NCBI GenBank assembly: GCA_950097015.1
Contig: CATNEN010000029.1
Coordinates: 5,289,501-5,353,500 of the forward strand
Length of the DNA: 64,000 nt
Reading direction: 5' to 3'
Origin: Macrostomum hystrix
Taxonomy: Eukaryota > Platyhelminthes > Macrostomidae
Shown: positions 47,102 through 57,800 of the stretch, piece after piece
How positions within the stretch are numbered: position 1 is the first letter of the stretch
How the letters are laid out: each line of letters opens with the position of its first letter
Notes under the pieces: generated by a model
Database searches by the model: none
What the model was told of the DNA's origin: nothing
The model's input: the letters and a program-made list of their open reading frames with translations, nothing else
Made by a program: the position numbers and the translations under genes

Positions 47102-50100
47102 CTCTCCTGGTGTCCGCAATCCATTGCAGCCTCGGAAGGGTTCGGCAGGCTCGCTGGAAAGAGCGGCAGGCGGTGCAGGCCGGGCAGGTGGACGCTGTAG
47201 AACCTGTGGAAGGCAGCCGACTCGTAGCAGTCCACCTGCCGGCGGAGCTCCGCCTTCACCCGGTCGCCACCGGCGACTTCGTCTTCGGCCGCATCCCGAT
47301 CCACCTCCAGACCTCGCTCCTTGCGTGTGCCTGAAGGCAAGGGTGCGCAAAATGTATGAACTTCGAAGACAAATTCGGGATCCAGATTTGAATTAGATCC
47401 TTCTGAGCGTGCACCCTGGCAAAGACGTACCTGGCAGACAGCAGTCCAGCAGCAAGGCAGTTGCAGTTCCTACCAGCATCTCATTGCTGAGAAGATCCTG
47501 GCAGATGCTGACAGTGATCTCTTGGGCCGATGCTGTAATTTTGTGGATTACTCGAAGTTGCGAAGAACAAAGTGCGCGGGTCGATAGGTAAGTTGATTAG
47601 GTAAGAAGAAAGACTCAAGCAAACTCCTCACAGGACATTGTGGCTGCCTCGCGCTGTCGGCTCGCCTTGATATGCAGCGGCACAACAACGCCGAGGAAGA
47701 CGCTGAAGCCGAACACGAACGCGTTTCTCGGCCGGTCCATCCGGACGCTCCGGAGGCTGCCCGCGGCGACGCCGCAGATGATGCCGATGGTGGACAGCAG
47801 CACGCCGCCGATGATCGGGTCGGGGATGCACACGAACAGGGCGCTGAGCTTCGGGAACAGGCCGAACAGGAGCAGGATGGCAGAGGTCGCCTGCATCACG
47901 CGACGACTCGCCACCTTCGTCATGCTGATGGCAGCGATGTTGTTGCTGTAGGAGGTCGGTCCCACCGGCAGTCCGAACAAACCACTCACGAGGCAGCCGA
48001 AGCCCTCTGCTGTGATGCCTGCGAAGTATTTTGGAGGTTGGCGCCTGCGCTTCTGAAACGCTTTGTTGGAAATCCAAGGACTTTACACTATGTTCGTAAA
48101 ATGCTTTTACGCCGAGCAAGTTGAATGATGAACTTCCATGACTTTTTAGGAAAAAAATCCTAATAGCAAAAAATCACCAAAATAGGCATCCATTTTTCGC
48201 TCACAAAATTTCATCATGTCACCATGTCGGCTGTTATTGTTGAGTATTTTATATTATTATATAGGTAAGTAACATATTATTGAACCGATATGGGTTCGCC
48301 ACAGAGGTTTATACGAAGCAATGTCAGTTGTCCTTGTCACCAGATCTTCGAAAAGAATCACCGAGTACCTCGATAATGATGACTCGGAGGCTTTTAATGC
48401 GCAAAATTCTGGTGGTGCACTTTCTACGAAATCGGTCATTCGGTTTCGGAGCTATCGTGAAGTAGGCAGTGGGTATTCGAAACACTCCCGCCATCTTTCC
48501 CCAGAGAAAAGTTGACCCATTCTTGACGCCAATGTTTTTGAATATTGGTCTTGCTGGATGTCTGTCTGTGGTGCTTGCTTTGCAATGGGTAAACTTGGTC
48601 GCAGTTTCCCGTGATTTGTTTATGGCACGAACCGTATTCATGAATGGGCGGACTATGACTAAATGAAACATTTTCGTGGGCAAAGTTGATTAAATTTTTG
48701 GGAAAAATGACTAGCCTGTACTCATTCGCAAGAAAGTGACAATGTGCTGAATGCTCTACTATGATCAGTAGACATTCAGAGCGAGCTCACCTCGGTTCAT
48801 GGGGAAGCCGACGGGACTGGCGGAGCCGCAGAACTTGGCGCAGGTCACGTAGTCGCCGATGCTCTCCATGATGGACACGAGAATCGCGCAGCTGACCGCC
48901 ACTACGCCGGGCCCGTTGACCGACAGCCTGCCGAACTGCAGCGGGTGCGGCAGCCGGAACCAGCCGGCGTTCGCCACCGCTGACGACTTCCCGTCGGTGC
49001 GCCCGCCGTAGCCCCAGGCCTCCGGGTTGTTTGGCAGGACGTCCGTGACAGTCAGCACGTGGCACACCGAGTACATGATAGCCATGGACAACAGGATCTG
49101 CTCGGTTTAAAAAATGGCACTCATATTCTCAATATCTGTTGCTGGGTCCCAATGCTTATCCTTTAGGCTTCACCGATTAACGATTAAATTACAACTGATT
49201 GAGACCAGTTAGGACGCCTGCTTTGAGCACCTGATTGACTTAGGGCCGTAAGCCCTGGGGAGCAAGGGGGCCGCGGCCCACACTAATCGGCTGACGAAAC
49301 TATTGAGGCGCCGCCTCCCCCAATCGGCTGACCCCCTGGTATTGGCTCCCCTGGTATTGGCTCCCCCTAGTATTGGCTCCCCCTAGTATTGGCTCCCCCT
49401 AGTATTGGCTCCCCCTGGTATTGGCTCCCCCTGGTATTGGCTCCCCCTGGTATTGGCTCCCCCTGGTATTGGCTCCCCCTGGTATTGGCTCCCCCCTAGT
49501 ATTGGCTCCCCCTGGTATTGGCTCCCCCCTAGTATTGGCTCCCCCTGGTATTGGCTCCCCCCTAGTATTGGCTCCCCCTGGTATTGGCTCCCCCTGGTAT
49601 TGGCTCCCCCCTAGTATTGGCTCCCCCTGGTATTGGCTCCCCCTGGTATTGGCTCCCCCCTAGTATTGGCTCCCCCTGGTATTGGCTCCCCCCTAGTATT
49701 GGCTCCCCCTGGTATTGGCTCCCCCTGGTATTGGCTCCCCCTAGTATTGGCTCCCCTGGTATTGGCTCCCCCTGGTATTGGCTCCCCCTGGTATTGGCTC
49801 CCCCTGCTATTGGCTCCCCCTAGTATTGGCTCCCCCTGGTATTGGCTCCCCCTAGTATTGGCTCCCCCTGGTATTGGCTCCCCCTGGTATTGGCTCCCCC
49901 TGGTATTGGCTCCCCCTGGTATTGACTCCCCCTGGTATTGGCTCCCCCTGGTATTGGCTCCCCCTGGTATTGACTCCCCCTGGTATTGGCTCCCCCTGGT
50001 ATTGGCTCCCACTGGTATTGGCTCCCCCTAGTATTGGCTCCCCCTAGTATTGGCTCCCCATAGTATTGGCTCCCCCTGGTATTGGCTCCCCCTAGTATTG

Positions 50101-52938
50101 GCTCCCCCTAGTATTGGCTCCCCCTAGTATTGGCTCCCCCTGGTATTGGCTCCCCCTAGTATTGGCTCCCCCTGGTATTGGCTCCCCCTAGTATTGGCTC
50201 CCCCTGGTATTGGCTCCCCCTAGTATTGGCTCCCCCTGGTATTGGCTCCCGCTGGTATTGGCTCCCCCTGGTATTGGCTCCCCCTTGTATTGGCTCCCCC
50301 TAGTATTGGCTCCCCCTGGTATTGGCTCCCCCTGGTATTGGCTCCCCCTGGTATTGGCTCCCCCTGGTATCGGCTCCAACCCCCAAAGGCGCGGATTTTA
50401 CAAGAATAAAATCGTGGCTACGCCAGGATTGACTCACCGGCAACGCTGAAAACACTGCGATTCGGGCCACTCGAATCCTTCGCTGTTGAAACGAAAAGTG
50501 GGGAATGGGGACTTGAACCCGATCAACCCCGTAGGTGAATAAAATGATTAAGATGCAGCACCTGGAACAGATTAGACGGCTGTTTGTCAGGTGAATTAAA
50601 ATTTACTAGAACCTGCTCTAAATATTATGTTCTTGTCACTCACGCCATCGCCAGATAGAACTGCGGCGCACACAGCTTCAGGACGGCACCCATGACGCTG
50701 AAGCCGATGAGGAAGATGGTCGGCGCCACCACAAGCGGGCTGACGAAGTGCAGCAGGCGACTCATCACCCCGGTGCTCCCGATGAGAAGCTGCAAGATGG
50801 AGCCGACCGCGATGGTGCCGGCCACCTGGCCGATGCGCGAGTGCCACAGCTGCTCGCCCGACTGCGGCAGCACCGTTGTGCGGTTCTCCAGGGTCCCGTT
50901 GCCTGGAGTAACCAGGTGTGATTACCAGAGGCCATGAGTTAAGATAGAGGTAGAAAGGTAACCTAAGACTTTGTGTTAGCAGGTTATCAAGTTAAGAATT
51001 TTCGCTGACTTTTTGGTTTGTCAGTTAGTTACGAGCGTAGTTACTTTTGTTTGGTTTGCTAGTTAGTAAGCTTGGTGCCCAATGGTCAGAAGTTCGAATC
51101 GCATCCTAAACTAAACAATATTGTGTACGTTAGCAAGACACTTAATTCCCTCCTCAGTGCTTCAGTTCATACGGCTGTATTAATAGTACCAGTATGAATA
51201 CGAGAAATTTGTGTGCGTACGTCTGCCCCCCCACTCCATAGACAGAACAGCTGCACACAGCCTTTGGAAGAGCCGTGCAATAGCTGCGGCTGTACCACTG
51301 GCCCATGAAATCAAAGTTATTTCCAGCCGAGATTTACCAACGAGCTTCAAGTCAGGGCAAACCGAGACGTCGCTGGCCATGATTCCAACGGCCACTGGAT
51401 AAAAAACAATGCTTGGTCCCTGGGCAATGGGCAGCCTGATGCCAAGGCTGCATTGTACCAGGGTCGTGATGCCCATCACGAAGAAGCAGGAGGCGATGAG
51501 GTTCGACTTGTCCACCTCGTCCTGCACGCAGGCGGCCTCGAACAAGATGATGACACCGAAGGCGCAGCCGCTGCTCATGATGATGAAGTGCTGGAAGCCC
51601 AGCAGCAGCGTCAGGTACCATCTGGGGTTGTCGTTCAGCCCGTAGGTCAGGCGCAGTGCTTTGGTTTAGCGAGTGGGACAATAAGGTGTTGGAAGTCTGC
51701 TTTAAAAGTACATTTAGCTAATGTGATGATGTGATGATGGCCTGAGTACCCTGAGACAGAACTCTGCAATATCCGTTTCACGGGCCTCAAAACAAACATC
51801 TCGTGGGCCTTTGTAACAAACATTTATGTATGCTTCATTGATTGAGGTTGAGTTAATGCTAAAATTGTTGGTTCAGTCAACCCTGATCAGATCAAAATTA
51901 TCTCTTCAATAACTGTGAAGAGTAATTTTAAGTTCGTCTATCTAGAACTATTTTGAGTAGCTGCTCACGAAACCACTGCAATCACATTCTTCCATCTAGA
52001 ACTATTTTGAGTAGCTGCTCACGAAACCACTGCAATCACATTCTTCCATCTAGAACTATTTCGAGTAGCTGCTCACGAAACCACTGCAATCACATTCTTC
52101 CATCTAGAACTATTTTGAGTAGCTGCTCACGAAACCACTGCAATCACATTCTTCCATCTAGAACTATTTTGAGTAGCTGCTCACGAAACCACTGCAATCA
52201 CATTCTTCCATCTAGAACTATTTTGAGTAGCTGCTCAAGAAACCACTGCAATCACATTCTTCCATCTAGAACTATTTCGAGTAGCTGCTCACGAAACCAC
52301 TGCAATCACATTCTTCCATCTAGAACTATTTTGAGTAGCTGCTCACGAAACCACTGCAATCACATTCTTCCATCTAGAACTATTTTGAGTAGCTGCTCAC
52401 GAAACCACTGCAATCACATTCTTCCATCTAGAACTATTTTGAGTAGCTGCTCACGAAACCACTGCAATCACATTCTTCCACCTAGAACTATTTTGAGTAG
52501 CTGCTCACGAAACCACTGCAATCACATTCTTCCATCTAGAACTATTTTGAGTAGCTGCTCAAGAAACCACTGCAATCACATTCTTCCATCTAGAACTATT
52601 TCGAGTAGCTGCTCACGAAACCACTGCAATCACATTCTTCCATCTAGAACTATTTTGAGTAGCTGCTCACGAAACCACTGCAATCACATTCTTCCATCTA
52701 GAACTATTTTGAGTAGCTGCTCAAGAAACCACTGCAATCACATTCTTCCATCTAGAACTATTTTGAGTAGCTGCTCACGAAACCACTGCAATCACATTCT
52801 TCCATCTAGAACTTTTTTGAGTAGCTGCTCAAGAAACCTCTCAAATCACACAGTACAATCCTCACCGCCGAGAGCCGCATGCTTCTCATTGTCAGGATGG
52901 CCCGTCTTGAGCGCCTGCATTTCCGTGGCGTCAGCCAT
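47092..52938 (-). CDS. SLC23 / NAT family transporter, copy A (complete, eight exons)
   Basis: Membrane symporter family that carries ascorbate or nucleobases. Exons: 52866-52938, 51338-51658, 50644-50902, 50438-50561, 48791-49097, 47632-48018, 47431-47532, 47092-47330; 1812 nt, 603 residues, all phases compatible, GT-AG throughout. Start MADATEMQALKTG. Family marks: WYLTLLLGFQH (Q47-H48, the conserved QH of TM1), an extracellular segment with NGT/NRT glycosylation sites in exon 3, VLTVTDVLP and ESIGDY (E337) in exon 5, and PTSYSNNIAAISMTK (383-396), the NAT signature region in altered form. LLSNEMLVG in exon 7 and GTRKERGL at the start of exon 8 are also typical. Length matches SVCT proteins (about 600). 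A candidate polyadenylation signal ATTAAA lies near 46937-46932. Substrate cannot be deduced. Introns hold a 54-bp array (intron 1), SINE scraps and a 16-bp array (intron 4). Confidence 0.92.
48225..48700. repeat. Intron 5 of SLC23 copy A with one copy of a dispersed ~45-bp repeat
   Basis: 48433-48477 (ggtcattcggtttcggagct, then gtgaagtaggcagtgggtat) matches 19322-19366 and the reverse strand at 29994-30035. Similarity may extend about 25 bp past the right edge. Possibly the end of a short mobile element. Confidence 0.6.
49334..50388. repeat. 16-bp minisatellite, about 65 units, in intron 4 of SLC23 copy A
   Basis: Unit ctccccctggtattgg with G/A alternation (ctagt) and occasional extra C. 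Each unit contains ATTGG, the reverse of a CCAAT box. Its right edge is only about 50 bp from exon 4 (50438). Frames across it are artefacts. Confidence 0.96.
51065..51300 (+). repeat. SINE family A relative in intron 2 of SLC23 copy A
   Basis: Decayed head with agaagttcgaatcgc, then acgttagcaagacacttaat, gtgcttcagttcatacggct, ccccactccatagacagaac, agctgcggctgtaccactgg. Fits the family A body order but is diverged. It runs up to within about 40 bp of exon 2. Confidence 0.65.
51943..52848. repeat. 54-bp minisatellite, about 17 units, in intron 1 of SLC23 copy A
   Basis: Unit: atctagaactattttgagta, gctgctcacgaaaccactgc, aatcacattcttcc. Very homogeneous; variants are tttcgag, tcaagaa and one cctagaac. 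The last unit degenerates into the sequence just before the exon 1 donor (52865). Confidence 0.96.
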
Positions 52939-52999
52939 TTACAGTTAGTTTGCCCAGGTGAGTTGGGTTCTGAGTACTGAAACTTATTAAATAACAATT

Positions 53000-53454
53000 T
53001 GCTTCAGTGCAGTGACTCCGGCCATTGTATATGTAGACTGAAAGTAGAGTGCAGCCCGCAGAAATTGGTTAGAACTCACCCGAAGTATACAAGCCTGTTC
53101 AGGGGATTCCTGTATTTCTACTTGGTTACTACTGGCCGTGCAACAAGCACGCGCACTGAAATATTAGTGCTGTGAGAGACCCATTCCGTGCCTATATTGG
53201 CACCCTTGTTCCTGTCTCCCTTATCTTGGTTCCCTTGAGATAATAAATTCGCAACTGATAGTGGCTTACAATGCGAAAGCACTCGTGTTGGCTAGCTCCG
53301 CTTAGTTAAGCCTTTATCTATACTAAAGCAGTGAAGCGCAATCCTTAGTTTTAAGCTGTCGCTAATAATTAAAAATTATTAAAATTGTTTTGTCCTTTGT
53401 TTGGTGTTTGTGTCTGGGTCAAAGAAAACACGGTACTTGATTTTAATTTTGCGC
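53000..53454. other. Upstream region of SLC23 copy A
   Basis: Expected to hold the promoter of copy A (minus strand). No core motif recognised. Confidence 0.35.
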
Positions 53455-53775
53455 AGAGGTTGTAGCCTAGTGGTTAGGGCGTCGGACTTACGACTTGAAG
53501 GTCGGGGGTTCGATTCCCGAATCTACTGGAACAATTTGTGTCCTTTAGCAAGACACTTAACTCTGCATTGCGTCAGTTCACCCAGCTGTTAAACGGGCAC
53601 CAGCATCAGCTGGGATAATTGAAGGTGGGTGTGGCGTCTCCCCAGTCCATGGACTGAACGGCTGTACGCAGCCTTCAGATCCGCCGCGCAATATCTGCGG
53701 CTGTGTTGTCGGCTGCACATCTGGCCCGATTGGGACAGGTGTAATCAATTATTATTATTAATTATTATTATCTAA
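53455..53775 (+). repeat. SINE family A, best full-length copy
   Basis: Head gaggttgtagcctagtggtt, then agggcgtcggacttacgac and B box gggttcgattcccgaa; body caatttgtgtcctttagcaa, gacacttaactctgcattgc, agctgggataattgaaggtg, cagtccatggactgaacggc, ggctgtgttgtcggctgcac, gggacaggtgtaatc; tail of (att) repeats. About 310 bp. The clear A and B boxes make the tRNA origin convincing. Confidence 0.92.
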
Positions 53776-54360
53776 TCTTACTCATAAATAACTCTTTGAC
53801 TCCATTGTAGAGTTGATATCTAACTGACAACTATTATATAAGCTGAAATTTGGTTTGGTATGAACTCATGCGAGTGTATTATAAAGGTCACATGCGTCCC
53901 TCAGGCCTCAAATTGACATCAAAACAATGCTGCAAATGTTAAAGTGAAAAATCAATGTTACCTCTTTATATTTTGCTATAAAATAATGGTTCGGAAGACG
54001 TTTCTAAAATTCAGTAGTAACTTAACTATTCGTGACCAGCACTTTTACTTTCCAAATATGTTATTGAAGCGCACAGTAAGTTCTTTGTACGAAAACACTA
54101 ATTAAGTAACAATAAAAGCGTCCGATTTTTGTATTTTAGTACGACTGCTTTTTCTGTGCCATGAAGAAAAAAACGTTTTTAACTTATGGCACCTAAACGC
54201 AAAATATCCTATTGCTCGTTATTACGCTAGCCGACAATACCGACCTGTCTTTTATGTGGTTTAGATATCGATTTGTGCCTTATAGTGCAACTTAGCTCGT
54301 ACACCCGTGGGAACCAAACACAAAGGTACAGTGAGAGTGTACTCTGCCTTACTATAAGTC
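53776..54360. other. Spacer between the two SLC23 genes
   Basis: AT-rich, noncoding. The last 50 bp (gtacagtgagagtgtactct) resemble the body of SINE family B. Confidence 0.45.
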
Positions 54361-54833
54361 TACATCCTGGTCTCCCCAGTCCGCAGCCTCCATCCAGCTA
54401 CATCCTGGTCTCCCCAGTCCGCAGCCTCCATCCAGCTACATCCTGGTCTCCCCAGTCCGCAGCCTCCATCCAGCTACATCCTGGTCTCCCCAGTCCGCAG
54501 CCTCCATCCAGCTGCATCCTGGTCTCCCCAGTCCGCAGCCTCCATCCAGCTGCATCCTGGTCTCCCCAGTCCGCAGCCTCCATCCAGCTGCATCCTGGTC
54601 TCCCCAGTCCGCAGCCTCCATCCAGCTGCATCCTGGTCTCCCCAGTCCGCAGCCTCCATCCAGCTACATCCTGGTCTCCCCAGTCCGCAGCCTCCATCCA
54701 GCTACATCCTGGTCTCCGCAGTCCGCAGCCTCCATCCAGCTACATCCTGGTCTCCCCAGTCCGCAGCCTCCATCCAGCTGCATCCTGGTCTCCCCAGTCC
54801 GCAGCCTCCATCCAGCTACATCCTGCTCTCCTG
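54361..54833. repeat. 38-bp minisatellite, about 12 units, at the 3' end of SLC23 copy B
   Basis: Same unit as at 46985, with sub-variants agctac/agctgc in blocks. The unit nearest the gene overlaps the stop codon at 54816-54818. The rest would be 3' UTR or downstream sequence. Confidence 0.96.
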
Positions 54834-57800
54834 GTGTCCGCAATCCATTGCAGCCTCGGAAGGGCTCGGCAGGCTCGCTGGAAAGAGCGGCAGGCGGTGC
54901 AGGCCGGGCAGGTGGACGCTGTAGAACCTGTGGAAGGCAGCCGACTCGTAGCAGTCCACCTGCCGGCGGAGCTCCGCCTTCGCCCGGTCGCCACTGGTGA
55001 CTCCATCTTCGGCCGCATCCCGATCCACCTCCAGACCTCGCTCCTTACGTGTGCCTGGGAACGAGGGGTTCTTAGTGCGTATCAAATCATGAGGAGAATT
55101 CTGATTTCAAAGCTTTCAAAGAGTTTTCAAAGCATGCAGCCTGGGCAGACAGGAGTCCAGCTGCAGGGCAGTTCGATGAGGATCCATCATTGAGATATAA
55201 TTTATGGCATCATCATTTATTTTTTCATTGCTAAAACACACTAACCTACTCCACCAGAGTTTAAATGCACATTACATCACCTACATTTCAGTCATGTTCT
55301 AGCCACACAGCGTTAAAACTACTTGCCTACCACGACTTTTCCTACAAATGCTCTAGATCTTACTAGATGGCATTCCATCGACATTTGAACTCTCCTCTAT
55401 GTGTTCTGAACAGTGTTTTCTCTGCTTTACCTGCCTGTGTAAACAAGTAGCTGCACTTGTCTATGGCCATAACACTCGTCACAAAGTGAGAGGAGTACGT
55501 TAAAGAACGGAGACTGGCTTAAATATTAACTTTCTATTTATCTTCGACTCGCTTAGTTTCACAGCCCTGAGCTACGAGATCAGTAGGATCTGCGCTGAAG
55601 ATACCGGTGACACCTGAAACTGATGGTCGCCTTTCTTCGACTCCGGAGGTTTCACAGCTTGTCGAGGCTCACTCGCGCACGCTTCCAGCAGATCATGCGT
55701 GGATCACAGACTGCATACCAGCAGTGGTTCACTAAATATCAGTGAACGTAACGCACCTGGCAACAGGCAGTCCAGTAGAAGAGCAGTGCTCGTTCCGACT
55801 AGCATTTCATTGCTGAGCAGATCCAGCATTATTGAAGTTGGTACTGACTCGTCTGTAATGAAGCGGAGGTTAGGATGAGCGGTGCAAAAAGCCAATGCAA
55901 AGTCTAAAAAAGAAATTTCTCATGTACCGATCCGTTTTGGTCGGCTCGCCTTGACCTGTAGCGGCACAACAACGCCGAGGAAGACGCTGAAGCCGAACAC
56001 GAACGCGTTTCTCGGCCGGTCCATCCGGACGCTCCGGAGGCTGCCCGCGGCGACGCCGCAGATGATGCCGATGGTGGACAGCAGCACGCCGCCGATGATC
56101 GGGTCGGGGATGCACACGAACAGGGCGCTGAGCTTCGGGAACAGGCCGAACAGGAGCAGGATGACAGAGGTCGCCTGCATCACGCGACGACTCGCCACCT
56201 TCGTCATGCTGATGGCAGCGATGTTGTTGCTGTAGGAGGTCGGTCCCACCGGCAGTCCGAACAAACCACTCACGAGGCAGCCAAAGCCCTCGGCTGTAAT
56301 GCCTGATTCACAAGGAAATTCATGGTCAATTTAAGGGTCGACATTACAGCTTTGGGGTTTTTTGGTATGAAGTTTTGAGGGTAATGCAGAGCGTTCTAGA
56401 TTTCAAGAAGGATTCAACGATTAAGTTCTAAGGATACAGTTTCGGGGTGATTGGCTGAGCGGTAGACTCTGCGGTCGAGGCCGCATTCATTTGACGCGCA
56501 GCCGTGGAGCGATGATTTTGCGCGCTTGTCGTGTAATTTACACCCACGAGGGCAAACCCCCCAAAACAGCTACACCGCAGAGGGAGAGTGTACACCGCAA
56601 TAAAATGAAAAGTCAAGGTGTGTGTTAACCTTTTGGGTGAGTGGGTGCCTGGGCTAAGCGCTGACTGCGGGTCTACAGTCACTAAATGTCCAAAGCCCTA
56701 CTGCTAATATTATTTCTAAGGATACAGTTTCGATTTTTTAATCTTATTTGCCCAACTCAGATGGCAACCAACCGCGGTTCATGGGGAAGCCGACGGGACT
56801 GGCGGAGCCGCAGAACTTGGCGCAGGTCACGTAGTCGCCGATGCTCTCCATGATGGAAACGAGAATCGCGCAGCTGACCGCCACTACACCGGGCCCGTTG
56901 ACCGACAGCCTGCCGAACTGCAGCGGGTGCGGCAGCCGGAACCAGCCGGCGTTCGCCACCGCTGACGACTTCACGTCCGTGCGCCCGCCGTAGCCCCAGG
57001 CCTCCGGGTTGTTCGGCAGGACGTCCGTGACAGTCAGCACGTGGCACACCGAGTACATGATAGCCATGGACAACAGGATCTATTCAAAGGAGGTTTTAGT
57101 TTTTCAATTTTAAACTTGGTGGCTGGGGCTTAAAGATTCTTGAGCACTTTAGTATTGAGTGTAAAGCAGTGCTCTCCGGACGGACTCACAGGCAGAGATG
57201 AGAATATGGCGCATCTGGTCACCCTGACGCGTCGTTGCCGAAACGAAAAGTACGGAAGGGGCACCTCGACCCAGTCCAGCGCATATGTGAAAGCGATGAT
57301 CAGCACACAGCAGCTGAAAATCAGGTGTCGAGCATTTAAAATTGTTGCATTTTATAACACTATCGATAATAGTAATAGCTAGAATTCCTTAGGAAAATGG
57401 GATCTGCACAATGTGTCGCTCAAAAGTAGAACGCGAAGTCCGTTTTGTCTTTAAGTGTGGCTGGAGTCCATACAGTTCAATCAGGGAGAATATTTTCCAA
57501 GAAATACTAACTGATTGCTGGGGCTAACTTAGAAGATGACGAATGCATATACCGCATGGCGCAAGAAAGTGAAGAACTGACACAAGGACTAGCGTTATTT
57601 GCCTAAATAAATATCTAACTACAGAGCTCTTGTGTCAGACTGAGCAGCTAACGTGTGTTTGAGTCTTCCACAACGAATTTTATCTTGAACTGAAAAATAT
57701 TAGCTTTATCTTCATTTCAGTATTGGCTCACTCACGCCATCGCCAGGTAGAACTGTGGTGCACACAGCTTCAGGACGGCACCCATGACGCTGAAGCCGAT

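Noticed and set aside
47628-48119. Arg/Pro/His-rich minus-strand frame over SLC23 exon 6
   Set aside because: Out-of-frame shadow of the transporter exon.
51943-52848. CRISPR-like regular repeats
   Set aside because: Units are contiguous with no unique spacers, and the sequence is clearly animal nuclear DNA.
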